Notes under the pieces: generated by a model
The model's input: only the letters and a program-made list of their open reading frames with translations
Told to the model about the DNA's origin: nothing
Databases searched by the model: none
Shown here: in pieces, positions 18,708-27,479 of the stretch
Numbering within the stretch: the first letter of the stretch is position 1
Layout of the letters: the number at the start of each line of letters is the position of its first letter
DNA from: Bog-473 sp963707835
Lineage (GTDB): Bacteria > Actinomycetota > Acidimicrobiia > Acidimicrobiales > RAAP-2
Length of the DNA stretch: 64,000 nucleotides
Assembly (NCBI GenBank): GCA_963707835.1
Contig: CAVPRI010000001.1
Location: 1,116,001-1,180,000, forward strand
Direction of reading: 5' to 3'
Position numbers and translations under genes: made by a program

Positions 18708-20425
18708 TGCCGCGCGATCTGGACAATCCCTACGGGATGGAGTTCCGCGGCCGTCGTGACCGTGGCCTCAAGTTCGTCCGTCCGTACCGCAACATCGGTG
18801 AGCTGAACCCGGTGGAGCAGTTCAAGCTGGCCCGCCACCCCTTCGAGGTCGCGCAGTCGGTGATCGACGTCTACGCCAAGGAGGGCCCTGCGTCCATAGC
18901 CGCGGTCCCCGGCGAGGTGGAGCGCCTGAAGTGGGTTGGGATGTACCCTCAGCGACAGGGCGGCGACGCCTTCATGCTGCGCATCAAGGTGCCTGGCGGC
19001 GTGCTCACCGCCGCGCAGGTCCGTGAGATCGGGGTGGCCGCCGAGGCCTACGCCGAGGGTCCTGACGAGAGCCCCGTCTTCGGGAACCGCTACGCCGACC
19101 TCACCACGCGTCAGGACATCCAGCTCCACTGGATCCGCATCGCCGACGTGCCGCGGATATGGCAGCGGTTGTGGGACGTGGGTCTCACCACGGTCCAAGC
19201 CTGTGGTGACTCGGCCCGCAATGTCTGCGCGTGCCCGACGTCGGGCATCGACGCCAATGAGGTCGTCGACGCACTCCCCGTGGCCCAGGCCATCTCGGCC
19301 TACTTCACCGGGAACCGGGAGTACGCCAACTTGCCCCGCAAATTCAAGATCGCGGTCACGGGCTGCACGGAGGACTGCGCCCGTGTCGAGATCAACGACA
19401 TCGGCCTGTGGCCGGCCGAGCTCGACGACGGGACCCTCGGTTTCAACGTCCTGGTGGGTGGCGGGCTCTCCGACGGCGAGCGGATGGCCTCCGATGTGGA
19501 CATCTTCGTCAGTCCGGATCAGGCAGTCGAGCTTTGCCGAGGCGTGGCGCAGGTCTTCGGCGAGCTGGGCAACCGAGAGAACCGGGGCCTGGCCCGCATG
19601 CGGTACCTCGTGCAGGAGCTGGGTCCGGAGGGATTCCGGGCCGCCCTCGGCGAGCGGACCAACTTCGCGCTCCGGCCGGCAGGGCGCGACCTGACCACTG
19701 CCTTCCGCGGCGACCACGTCGGGGTCCACCCCCAGAAGCAGCCCGGGCTCTTCTACGTCGGGTGTTCGGTGCCGGTCGGCCGCATGCACGGCATCGAGCT
19801 GGTGGAGCTCGCTCGCCTGGCCGAGACCTACGGCGACGGCGCCGTCCGGATCGGCACCGACCAGAACTTCATCCTGTCGGGAGTGCCCGAGGACAGGCTC
19901 AGCGACCTGTTGGCCCAGCCGCTCCTGCAGACCTACTCGCCGACTCCGGGCCCGTTCGAACGCGGCGTCGTGGCGTGCACAGGCTCGGAGTTCTGCCGCT
20001 TCGCGGTCGTCGAGACCAAGGAGCGGGCTGTGAAGTGGGCGCGGTCGCTCGACGCGCAGCTCCCGGCAGCGACGGCCGCCGACGTCGGCATCATTCGGAT
20101 GCACTTCTCGGGGTGTTCGGCGTCATGCGCCCAACCCCAGATCGCCGACATCGGCTTCCGGGGCGACATCGCGCACGTGGACGAGCACATCGAGGAGGCA
20201 GTCGACATCGGGGTGGGCGGATCCCTCGGACCCGATGCCGCCTTCATCGACTGGGTGGCGGGTGCGGTGCCCGTCGATCGCGTCCCCGACGGGTTGGTCC
20301 GACTGGTCGACCGCTACCGCGAAGAGCACCGGCCGGGAGAGCCATTCTCCCGCTGGGCGCGTCGCACGGCGGCTGACGAGTTGCGGGTCACGCTCACCGG
20401 GGCGACCGATCCGGTGACCGCATGA
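18707..20425 (+). CDS. Siroheme/[4Fe-4S] sulfite (or nitrite) reductase, SirA-like
   Basis: Six-electron reductase of sulfite to sulfide or nitrite to ammonia. The 572-residue, internally duplicated protein has the cluster-siroheme ligands C424-x5-C430 (ACTGSEFCRF) and C470-x3-C474 (SGCSASCAQ), and a first half with KWVGMYPQRQ and QACGDSARN. Tyr80 and Cys166 fall where the Mycobacterium tuberculosis enzyme has its Tyr69-Cys161 cross-link, a sulfite-reductase trait. With cysH directly upstream, sulfite is the likely substrate. The start ATG 18707 shares a base with the cysH stop. The ATGA overlap with the ferredoxin-FrhB gene suggests that protein is its electron donor. Confidence 0.9.
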   Translation: MPRDLDNPYGMEFRGRRDRGLKFVRPYRNIGELNPVEQFKLARHPFEVAQSVIDVYAKEGPASIAAVPGEVERLKWVGMYPQRQGGDAFMLRIKVPGGVLTAAQVREIGVAAEAYAEGPDESPVFGNRYADLTTRQDIQLHWIRIADVPRIWQRLWDVGLTTVQACGDSARNVCACPTSGIDANEVVDALPVAQAISAYFTGNREYANLPRKFKIAVTGCTEDCARVEINDIGLWPAELDDGTLGFNVLVGGGLSDGERMASDVDIFVSPDQAVELCRGVAQVFGELGNRENRGLARMRYLVQELGPEGFRAALGERTNFALRPAGRDLTTAFRGDHVGVHPQKQPGLFYVGCSVPVGRMHGIELVELARLAETYGDGAVRIGTDQNFILSGVPEDRLSDLLAQPLLQTYSPTPGPFERGVVACTGSEFCRFAVVETKERAVKWARSLDAQLPAATAADVGIIRMHFSGCSASCAQPQIADIGFRGDIAHVDEHIEEAVDIGVGGSLGPDAAFIDWVAGAVPVDRVPDGLVRLVDRYREEHRPGEPFSRWARRTAADELRVTLTGATDPVTA

Positions 20426-21693
20426 AGCGGTATCGCCTGCGCGAGCAGATGAACGGCATCGCCGAAGCTCCGGGGAAGACGTGGTTCTGGGAACTCGAAG
20501 CGGCCGTGATCGACGCGGACCGCTGCATCCAATGTGGAACCTGCGTGGCCGTCTGCCCCTCCAACTCGATCGGGATCGACGAGGACACGAATCTGCCCGA
20601 GTTGGTGAAGATGTGCACGGGATGCTCGCTGTGCTGGGACTTCTGCCCCCGCGGTGGTCTCCGCTACGAGGCGCTGTGGCCGCCTTCGAGCGCGGCCGCC
20701 GACGAGGACGCCGCCGTGCAGCCGGCACAGCTCCGATCGGACTCTTCGGACACCTACTGGAAGATCAGCGGGGGACCACCCGCTGACGGGCTGGGTTCGG
20801 TGGTCGAGACCTACGCGGTGCGTGCCGCGGCCCAAGTCGACGACGCGCAGGACGGGGGAGCGGTGAGCGCGCTCCTCATCGGGCTCCTGGCGGCCGGGGA
20901 GATCGATGGTGCGCTGGTTTCCAAGCCCAGTGAGGACCCCGACGAGCAGTGGAAGGGAGTGGCCACCATCGCCACCACCGCCGCCGCCGTCCGAGCGGCG
21001 TCCGGGAGCTTCTACAACCAGACGATGGCGCTGGCCGAGCTCGACCTGTCTGGGTACGCCCTGCCCCCCAAGCCCCGGATCGCGGTGGTCGGAACGCCGT
21101 GCGAGGTGCAGGGTCTCAGGGCCATGCAGGCCCGCCGCTGGCCGACGGGTGCCCACCGGGTGGACGCGGTCGTGCTCACGGTCGCCCTGCTCTGCACGAA
21201 GAACTTCGACTACGAAGCACTCACGCTCCGTGAGCTGCGGGACAAGCGTGGCGTCGACCTCGACCGGGTCTCGAAGATGGATGTGATCCGCGGCCGCATG
21301 ATCGTCGAGTACCGGGACGGTGAAGTGGCGGTCGACGAGCCGGTGAAGGACTTCCACGGGGCGGCACTCAAGGGGTGTGACGAGTGCGCCGACTTCCTGG
21401 GCCGGTCGGCGGACATCGCTGTGGGCAGCGTCGGGTCGATGAACGGCTGGACCAGCCTGATCGTGCGTACCGAGCGCGGCCGCTTGGCATTCGAGGCCGC
21501 GCGGTCCAAGCTCGACGTGCGCGGACTCGACGATCCGGCAGCGCTGCTCCGGCTCGACGCGCTGGACAAGAAGATCGCCGGCCGCTCGCTGCAGCGGAAG
21601 CTCGATCCCGACGCACCGCTCTTCATCGACTTCGAAGAGCACGTGCGCGCCTACGAGGGCACGGACCGCAGTCCTGTGTACATCCGGAGGTGA
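20422..21693 (+). CDS. Ferredoxin-FrhB fusion: putative F420H2 oxidase subunit for the sulfite reductase
   Basis: A 423-residue iron-sulfur flavoprotein. Residues ~30-80 carry two Cx2Cx2CxxxCP clusters (DRCIQCGTCVAVCP and KMCTGCSLCWDFCP). Next comes an FrhB/FdhB N-domain (~120-170, DGGAVSALLIGLLAAGEIDG). The C-domain holds GTPCEVQGLRAMQ, LCTKNFDYE and KGCDECADFLGRSADIAVGSVGS. FrhB-family proteins bind FAD and oxidise F420H2; FpoF, FqoF and the N-half of archaeal Fsr share this build. It is ATGA-coupled to the sulfite reductase, so transfer of electrons from F420H2 to siroheme is the best inference. Ferredoxin or another donor is possible. Confidence 0.85.
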   Translation: MKRYRLREQMNGIAEAPGKTWFWELEAAVIDADRCIQCGTCVAVCPSNSIGIDEDTNLPELVKMCTGCSLCWDFCPRGGLRYEALWPPSSAAADEDAAVQPAQLRSDSSDTYWKISGGPPADGLGSVVETYAVRAAAQVDDAQDGGAVSALLIGLLAAGEIDGALVSKPSEDPDEQWKGVATIATTAAAVRAASGSFYNQTMALAELDLSGYALPPKPRIAVVGTPCEVQGLRAMQARRWPTGAHRVDAVVLTVALLCTKNFDYEALTLRELRDKRGVDLDRVSKMDVIRGRMIVEYRDGEVAVDEPVKDFHGAALKGCDECADFLGRSADIAVGSVGSMNGWTSLIVRTERGRLAFEAARSKLDVRGLDDPAALLRLDALDKKIAGRSLQRKLDPDAPLFIDFEEHVRAYEGTDRSPVYIRR

Positions 21694-21695
21694 GC

Positions 21696-22013
21696 GTGAC
21701 GGGCGCACCGGCCCTGCACGTACCCGACGAGCCCGTGGTCCTGGCCGAGCGCTGGCTCGATGCCGTCAGGGAGGGCTCGACGATCGAGCAAGTCGTCGCT
21801 GGACCCGAGGGCATCGCCGCCTGGTTCTGGAGCCGGTGGCGGTCGCTCGGTTCCTCCGGTGTCGGCGAGCAGCAGCTCGAGAAGGTCGTCCTCGGCTACC
21901 GGCGCGAGATCTGGCTCTGGCTGGCCGGCGAACGGACCTGGGCCCAGTCGTGCTCCGGGCTGATCGGTCGCGTCGAGCGGCGTCTGGTGGCGGGCGACGG
22001 CACCGGGGTGTGA
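21696..22013 (+). CDS. Small conserved-context protein of unknown function in the sulfur operon
   Basis: I do not recognise this 105-residue protein. It is soluble, probably all-helical and Trp-rich (AAWFWSRWRSLG, REIWLWLAGERTWAQ), with one Cys (SCSGLIGR). GGAGG at 21686-21690 is five bases before GTG 21696, which is preferred over GTG 21690. It starts at the stop of the ferredoxin-FrhB gene and ends overlapping the ABC ATPase start. Translational coupling on both sides suggests a partner of the sulfur enzymes, for example an assembly or regulatory subunit. Confidence 0.7.
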   Translation: MTGAPALHVPDEPVVLAERWLDAVREGSTIEQVVAGPEGIAAWFWSRWRSLGSSGVGEQQLEKVVLGYRREIWLWLAGERTWAQSCSGLIGRVERRLVAGDGTGV

Positions 22014-22810
22014 CCGAGGCGATCGGAGGGCCCCGGGCGGTCGCGCTGCGGGGTGTGTGCGTCCGCCGCGGTGAGACCACGGTCCTTGCCGGCGTGGACT
22101 GGACGGTACGCGCCGGCGAGCGATGGGTGATCCTCGGTCCCAACGGTGCCGGGAAGACGACGTTGCTCCAGGTGGCCGGGGCACGGTTGTGGCCCACTGC
22201 GGGGTCGGTCGAGGTTCTCGGGCAGCGCCTCGGGACGATCGACGTCAGGGGGCTGCGCCCCCGCGTGGCGCTGGTCAGCGGTTCGGTCGTCCGGCAGCTC
22301 CGGGAGAACGTCCTGGCACGCGAGGTGGTCGTCAGCGGGCTCCATGCCGCCCTCGAGACGTGGTGGAACAGCTATACGGAGGAGGACTGGGCCAAGGCGG
22401 ATCGGCTGCTCGTGCTCGGTGGCGTCGAAGGGATCGGCCGACGGACCTTCGGCGTGATCTCCGAAGGTGAGCGCCAGCAGGTGCTGTTGGCGCGGGCGCT
22501 CATGGGTGATCCCGAACTGGTCCTTCTGGACGAGCCGTTCGCCGGGCTCGATCTCGGGGCCCGCGAGCGACTGCTGGTCAGGCTGGCCGGGCTCGCCGCC
22601 GAGGCGGCCGATGTCCCGGTGGTCCTCGTCACCCACCACTGCGAAGAGATCCCTCCGGGGTTCACTCACGCCGCCCTGGTGCGCGGGGGTGAGCTGCTCT
22701 CGGCCGGCCCCCTTCCCGAGGTGATCACGTCGACGCTCGTCTCGGAGTGCTTCGGTATCGCGGTGACGGTTGGTTGTACCGACGAGCGTTGGTGGAGCCG
22801 CGCCGTCTGA
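22010..22810 (+). CDS. Stand-alone ABC transporter ATP-binding protein
   Basis: A 266-residue ATPase with Walker A LGPNGAGKTT, signature ISEGERQQVLLARAL, Walker B LVLLDEPFAGLD and switch His in VLVTHHCEEIPPGF. The HHCEEIPPGFTHAALVRGGE end is typical of the YlmA/ModF-like group of lone ATPases, whose roles are poorly known. No permease is adjacent. As the last gene of the cysH operon it could serve sulfate or molybdate uptake, or act without a membrane partner. The start GTG 22010 overlaps the previous stop. Confidence 0.85.
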   Translation: MTEAIGGPRAVALRGVCVRRGETTVLAGVDWTVRAGERWVILGPNGAGKTTLLQVAGARLWPTAGSVEVLGQRLGTIDVRGLRPRVALVSGSVVRQLRENVLAREVVVSGLHAALETWWNSYTEEDWAKADRLLVLGGVEGIGRRTFGVISEGERQQVLLARALMGDPELVLLDEPFAGLDLGARERLLVRLAGLAAEAADVPVVLVTHHCEEIPPGFTHAALVRGGELLSAGPLPEVITSTLVSECFGIAVTVGCTDERWWSRAV

Positions 22811-22914
22811 CGCGCTGCGTCGGTTACTCGTTCCGCTGACTCGCTCACCATCCACCACCGCGAAAGGCCCGTTCAATAGGCTTTTGTTCGCAGTTCGGAG
22901 GTTAGACGTCGGGA

Positions 22915-23685
22915 GTGGCGATAGTGATCCTGCTGATACTGGTGGTGCTCCTCTGGGCGGCGGTGCTCGCTCCCAGTGCCTGGCGCCGCTTCAGTGAACG
23001 TCAGGGTGTGGGGTCCATCGACCACTTCCATCACGAACTGCAGTTGCTCGAGCACGCAGGGCCCAAGACCGTGGCACCCGCCTATCGGTTGCACACCGCG
23101 GTTCCTTCGAACAACGACGAGCTGATGCGGCCTTCGACGGCCACCTCTTCCCGCCCGAAGCTGGTGCTGCTGCGTCCGACCGATGATGCGGCGTTGGCCG
23201 ACGTCGACGACGGCGTGGGCCGCCACTACGAGCGCGTCGGGGTGCTCGACCGCCCCGAGCCCGAGTATGTCCCCGTGATCGCAACGGACCTGCGAGCGGT
23301 TCGTCGCGAGCACGCCCGACGCCGCTGCACGACGCTGCTGCGCTGCCTAGCCGGGGTGGCGGTCTCGACCGGTCTGATCGGGCTGATCCCCGGGATGCAT
23401 CTGGCATGGGTCTTCACCGGGCTGAGCGGGTTGGCTGCCCTGGCCCTCATCGGGCTCATGGCGTACGCCAAGGAGATCGAAGCCGAGCAGCGACGGCGAG
23501 TGTCCCGGCGCACCGAAGGCGTCGGGTCGGGCCAAACGGGAGCGACCGCCGGGATCCACCTGGACCGGCCGGACGCCTGGGGGCACGACGGCGACCCGGG
23601 TGAGCCGTTCGTCAGAGCGTACGACGACGGCTGGGACGAGTTCGACGGCGACGAGGAGTACCTGCCCCGGTCCGCGGCCCGCTGA
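22915..23685 (+). CDS. GlpR/SepX-like divisome membrane protein (tentative)
   Basis: A 256-residue membrane protein. An N-terminal helix (AIVILLILVVLLWAAVLAP) is followed by WRRFSERQGVGSIDHFHHELQLLEH, a ~75-residue loop, two helices near residues 143-186, and an acidic C-tail rich in Asp/Glu (DDGWDEFDGDEEYLP). The N-helix plus positively charged linker and a paired downstream helix resemble actinobacterial GlpR/SepX, a septal receptor for gephyrin-like Glp. Membership is inferred from layout and the SIDHFHHELQLLE motif. It starts at GTG 22915 and precedes tRNA-Ala. Confidence 0.55.
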   Translation: MAIVILLILVVLLWAAVLAPSAWRRFSERQGVGSIDHFHHELQLLEHAGPKTVAPAYRLHTAVPSNNDELMRPSTATSSRPKLVLLRPTDDAALADVDDGVGRHYERVGVLDRPEPEYVPVIATDLRAVRREHARRRCTTLLRCLAGVAVSTGLIGLIPGMHLAWVFTGLSGLAALALIGLMAYAKEIEAEQRRRVSRRTEGVGSGQTGATAGIHLDRPDAWGHDGDPGEPFVRAYDDGWDEFDGDEEYLPRSAAR

Positions 23686-23696
23686 GCTCGTCGCCC

Positions 23697-23720
23697 GGGC
23701 ATCGGGCATCGGGCATCGGG
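23697..23720. repeat. Short tandem repeat GGGCATC x3.4
   Basis: Three exact 7-bp units GGGCATC and a partial fourth lie just after the stop of the GlpR-like gene and ~45 bp before tRNA-Ala. Confidence 0.85.
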
Positions 23721-23762
23721 CCAGGCCGCCCCCGGGGTCGGACTATTCTCGGGGACCACCCC

Positions 23763-23835
23763 GGGGGTGTAGCTCAGTTGGCAGAGCGCTACGTTCGCAA
23801 TGTAGAGGCCGTGGGTTCGAATCCCATCACCTCCA
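23763..23835 (+). tRNA. tRNA-Ala (anticodon CGC)
   Basis: A 73-nt cloverleaf. The acceptor stem GGGGGTG/CACCTCC includes the G3-U70 wobble pair that marks alanine tRNAs. The D-arm is AGCTCAGTTGGCAGAGC, the anticodon stem CTACG/TGTAG has loop TTCGCAA (anticodon CGC), and the T-arm holds GGTTCGAATCC. CCA is not encoded. Its 3' half is repeated at 35830-35882, which makes it the attachment site of a genomic island. Confidence 0.96.
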
Positions 23836-23842
23836 CCCGGAA
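23790..23842 (+). repeat. attL: 53-bp direct repeat inside tRNA-Ala
   Basis: Runs from the anticodon stem through the tRNA end into CCCGGAA and matches 35830-35882 at 52 of 53 positions (G/T difference in the T-stem). This copy lies in the intact tRNA gene, as expected for an island that restores the tRNA on integration. Confidence 0.85.
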
Positions 23843-24076
23843 ATCCCTGGTTGTGCCCCGTTAGCGACAGCGGAAGCTCGAAGGGCGAGTAGGGGAGATC
23901 GCTCAGGCGGCCGAGCAGCTCGACGCAATCGGAGCGGATCCGACATCGTGGGCGGATCGGACGTTCTACCGACCTTTCCCGCTCATCCGGCGGGAGTTCA
24001 CCTTCTGAGTCGGCCCTGACGGAAGGGGCTGGGCACAGGCGGCAATGACATCCGCCTCTAGTGGCGCACCTTGGAA

Positions 24077-24775
24077 ATGCGTTCCAATACTGCGGTGAAT
24101 ACTCGCGGAGGGGTGGCATCGCCTGCACGAACTGTGGTCGGGGGAGCAGGCATTGCCGCCTGTGCGGTGGTGTTGGCTGGAGGGTTCGGGGTGCTGTCGT
24201 ATTCCCGCTGGCGAAATTGGTGCCTCACCTGGGGTGCCAGCGGTGACGAGCCCGAGCGAGTACTACCGGGAGACGAGCTGCTTGTCGATCCCGATCTCCA
24301 GTCAACCAGAGCGATCTGGATCAATGCCCCGCCAAGTGCCATCTGGCCGTGGCTGGTCCAGATGGGCCCCGGAAGAGGCGGCGTGTACACCTATGACTGG
24401 ATCGAGAACCTCTTTGGACTGGGGATCCACAGTGTCGATGAGATCCTTCCCGAGTTTCAAGACACGGACGTCGGATTCGCCCAGCAGCTTGGATCGAAGG
24501 GTCCGGTCTTGCGAGTGGCCGTGTTGCAGCGCGAGGAGGCGTTCGTCCTCCGCTCCGATGACGGCAACTGGGTCTGGGCGTTCTGTCTCTTCCCACAGCG
24601 GGATGGGACTCGACTCGTCAGTCGTAACCGCATCGCCACGCCGGCCGTATCCATGTTTGAGAGGGCGTTCACCCGATATGTCATGGAACCCGGAAGCCTG
24701 GTCATGGAACGAAAGATGCTCTTGGGAATCAAAGAGCGTGCTGAGCGACTGACTCATAGGGAGTCGCAACGATGA
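24077..24775 (+). CDS. Membrane-anchored SRPBCC-type lipid/ligand-binding protein
   Basis: A 232-residue protein with one N-terminal transmembrane helix (GGAGIAACAVVLAGGFGVL), then RAIWINAPPSAIWPWLVQMGPGRGGVYTYDW, typical of START/SRPBCC proteins seen in many actinobacteria. The ligand is unknown. ATG 24077 is used; TTG 24071 is an alternative. It is the first gene of the island and converges on the P-type ATPase. Its last codons lie in a repeat shared with the 3' flank of the GH5 gene. Confidence 0.7.
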   Translation: MRSNTAVNTRGGVASPARTVVGGAGIAACAVVLAGGFGVLSYSRWRNWCLTWGASGDEPERVLPGDELLVDPDLQSTRAIWINAPPSAIWPWLVQMGPGRGGVYTYDWIENLFGLGIHSVDEILPEFQDTDVGFAQQLGSKGPVLRVAVLQREEAFVLRSDDGNWVWAFCLFPQRDGTRLVSRNRIATPAVSMFERAFTRYVMEPGSLVMERKMLLGIKERAERLTHRESQR

Positions 24776-24828
24776 CGTTGACTCTGCGGAGGTGGACAGA
24801 TCCATGCGAGAGGGGCGTGGTGTCCCCC
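24755..24828 (+). repeat. Island repeat R1, copy 1
   Basis: About 74 bp, starting CATAGGGAG and containing ACGATGACGTTGACT, GGAGGTGG and ACAGATCCAT, that match 29184-29255. It ends in a small hairpin (GGGG...CCCC) followed here by a run of twelve C (24824-24835). Both copies sit at the 3' end of a plus-strand gene facing a minus-strand gene. Confidence 0.7.
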
Positions 24829-24875
24829 CCCCCCCACATTCCATCGTGTCATTGGATGCCGTGGGATGCCGCTTG

Positions 24876-27266
24876 TCAACTGGGGGCGGTTTCTCGATTG
24901 GTCACCGAAGGAGTGGGCTCGTTAGACGCTTCCTGGGTGACCTCATCGCCGAGCGACAAGTAGTTCTCATCCTCCTGGGCGGTGTGCAGTTTCAGGATGG
25001 CGCAGAGCCCGTAGAGCAGACTCCTCAACTCCGTGCGGTCGATCTCGTCGATCCCGCTCGGCCCAATGTCATCAATCAGTTGACCGAGTCGATGGATTTG
25101 GTGAGTGATTTCAATGTGTGCCCGGCTCATCGTGGCCATGGGATCACTTCCACCGAAGAACCGTCCGAGTGCCGGGTACAGCTCCAGTTCCTCGGCTTCT
25201 TCATGAGGTTGGACTTCCTCTACGAGTATCCGCTGGATGCCCTTCACCGTGTTCAATGCGGTCTCGGGATCGAGCGATCCGAGGGAATCAGCAACCTCAT
25301 GAAGGCGACTGATGTCGCGCCGGATAGCCAGGTGCTCCTCCTGGAATCGTTGGGTCAACATTGAGTCGTTCTCATTGAGGCGCACCCCGATCACCCCTCC
25401 CCGTAACGCGCGAAGTGCATTGAGGATCACGACGACGTCAATGACTTCCTGGAGTATTGCGCCCCAGACGGCGGGTAGATAGCCCGCTGCAGCAAAACCC
25501 ATGGCTACAAGCGAAAGGGCCATCCCGGCCACCATGCTCTCCAAGGCAATCCACCGAGTACGTCGGGCCACCGATGTCGCCTCGCCCAATCGGTCCAGCC
25601 GATCGACGGCGAGTACCACGTCGGCGGCTTCGGACGCCGCGGTTGCCCCTCGGGCGCCGAGAGCGACCCCAACATCGGCCAGGGCGAGCGCGGGCGCATC
25701 GTTGATCCCATCGCCGACCATCATCGTTGGAGCGCGTTGCGTTTCAAGACTCACGATGTCGAGCTTCTCGCTTGGTGAGCGCTCCGCCATCACCTCGTCG
25801 ACCCCGATCACCGCCCCAACGGTCTCGGCAACCTCGGTCCGGTCGCCCGTGACCATCACGATGCGAGTGATCCCGGTCTTTCGCAACCAGCGGAGGGTGC
25901 GTGCAGCGTCAGGTCGCAGGGGATCATCGAAGATCAAGACACCTGCTGGGAGACCGTCGATTCCCAGAAAGACCGTGAGGGCTCCGTCGAGACTCGCTTT
26001 GCGGCGTGCCGATCGAGCCCAGGCCGGCGCCCCGGTCAATCCCACCCACGACGCCTTCCCTACCGCTATCTGGTGACCAGACACAGTTCCGCGGATGCCC
26101 TGGCCAGCAGTCTCTTCAACCTCATCCGGAAGCCACAGCTCGCACCTCTGCTCCAGTGCTGACCGAACGACCGCGCTCGCGAGAACATGCGGAGAAACCT
26201 GGTCCAACGATGCGGCCAGTTGGAGAAGGCTTCGGGTAGATCCTGCCTCGTCGGCACACACGATCTCGGTCAGAACTGGGTGCCCCAAAGTCAAGGTCCC
26301 TGTCTTGTCGAGCAGCAGAGTTGTGCATGTGGCCATGCGCTCGAGGACCGCGCCGCCCTTGACGATCACACCTCGTCTTGCGACTCGAGAGAGCCCCGAG
26401 ACAATCGCCACCGGTGCGGCCAAGATCAGGGGACACGGTGTCGCCACTACCAGGACTGCCACAGCTCGACTTGCTCCTCCTACGGACGAGGCAAGCGCGG
26501 CAACAACCAACGTGACCGCAAGGAAGGCCAGCGCGTAGCGGTCCGCCATCCGAACCACCGGAGCCTGTGAGCTCTCAGCCTCAGCGACGAGGCGGACGAT
26601 CCCGGCATAAGTGCTATCAGCCGCACTCGTCGTGGCTCGGAGGTCGAAGGGGGAACCAGCGTTGACCACCCCACTGCGAACCACCTCTCCCGCTGAGCGC
26701 TCGACCGGGAGGGGTTCCCCTGTGAGCGCAGATTCGTCGAAGACGGCCGAGCTTGAGACGAGGGCGCCGTCCACGGGCACAACTTCTCCCGAGCGCACGA
26801 GGAGGAGGTCGCCGGGTATCACTACTTCATTGGCGACCAGGGCGAGGCCGCCATCCTGATAGCGGTGAGCGGACTTGGGCGCACGTTCGAGCAGCGCCTG
26901 AAGCTCCCGGCGGGCTTGGCCAGCAGCCCATCCTTCGAGTGCCCGCCCGCTGGTCAGCATCACCGAGATCACGGCGCCGGCAAGGTACTCCCCGACGGCA
27001 ATGGCACCCACGAGGGCCAGCAGGGCGATGACGTCAACGCCAAGTCGACCTCGTAGGAGACTCCCGACGATCGAGGAGAAGGACAGGGCGATTCCACAGG
27101 CAGCGACGATGATCCAGACCAGGTTCCCCCAAGTTCCAAGCCCAGCCCAGTGGAGCAGGCCGCCCGCAATCAGGCCGGAGGCCGTGAGCGCGAGGGGGAC
27201 GGTCATCCCAAGGCGGGATGCCAGAAATCGCGACCCGAACCCTATGTTCCCACCCATTATCCTCAT
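24876..27266 (-). CDS. P1B-5-type metal-transporting ATPase with C-terminal hemerythrin domain
   Basis: Predicted exporter of Ni/Fe-type metals across the inner membrane. The 796-residue product has TM helices in 20-110, LTGE (181-184), the TM metal motif TPCP (276-279), phosphorylation D320 in DKTGTLT, TGD (~473) and GDGINDAPAL (~518-527). Residues ~635-775 form a hemerythrin-like bundle (EEHLAIRRD, HEEAEELELYP, AHIEITHQ, LHTAQEDENYL) that may bind a di-iron centre. TPC plus hemerythrin matches the P1B-5 group (Sinorhizobium Nia). The usual HP of the nucleotide domain reads H360-V361. No N-terminal metal-binding domain is present. Confidence 0.88.
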   Translation of the reverse strand: MRIMGGNIGFGSRFLASRLGMTVPLALTASGLIAGGLLHWAGLGTWGNLVWIIVAACGIALSFSSIVGSLLRGRLGVDVIALLALVGAIAVGEYLAGAVISVMLTSGRALEGWAAGQARRELQALLERAPKSAHRYQDGGLALVANEVVIPGDLLLVRSGEVVPVDGALVSSSAVFDESALTGEPLPVERSAGEVVRSGVVNAGSPFDLRATTSAADSTYAGIVRLVAEAESSQAPVVRMADRYALAFLAVTLVVAALASSVGGASRAVAVLVVATPCPLILAAPVAIVSGLSRVARRGVIVKGGAVLERMATCTTLLLDKTGTLTLGHPVLTEIVCADEAGSTRSLLQLAASLDQVSPHVLASAVVRSALEQRCELWLPDEVEETAGQGIRGTVSGHQIAVGKASWVGLTGAPAWARSARRKASLDGALTVFLGIDGLPAGVLIFDDPLRPDAARTLRWLRKTGITRIVMVTGDRTEVAETVGAVIGVDEVMAERSPSEKLDIVSLETQRAPTMMVGDGINDAPALALADVGVALGARGATAASEAADVVLAVDRLDRLGEATSVARRTRWIALESMVAGMALSLVAMGFAAAGYLPAVWGAILQEVIDVVVILNALRALRGGVIGVRLNENDSMLTQRFQEEHLAIRRDISRLHEVADSLGSLDPETALNTVKGIQRILVEEVQPHEEAEELELYPALGRFFGGSDPMATMSRAHIEITHQIHRLGQLIDDIGPSGIDEIDRTELRSLLYGLCAILKLHTAQEDENYLSLGDEVTQEASNEPTPSVTNRETAPS

Positions 27267-27479
27267 GGTGCCCCCAGTCGGACGCCTGCGTGTAGGGCCG
27301 TATGTCAGTCAGCTCCCTGTCGTGAGCGTCCGGCATCGCCCGGATGGTGGGGCACACCGGCACTTCGGTGGCACGGGTCTTGACGACCGTGGCGTCCACG
27401 TCAACGGGGGACGCGCCCGAACGGCGCACCAGTTGACCGGGACCTTCGACCCTGCACGCCCGATCATGGGTCCCTCACA

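Noticed and set aside
23836..24076. Integrase gene next to attL
   Set aside because: No frame in either direction shows the tyrosine recombinase RHRY pattern or a serine recombinase core.
23700..24128. Minus-strand ORF across tRNA-Ala encoding GIRTHGLYIANVALCQL-like peptide
   Set aside because: This peptide is the antisense of the tRNA gene and a well-known spurious annotation.
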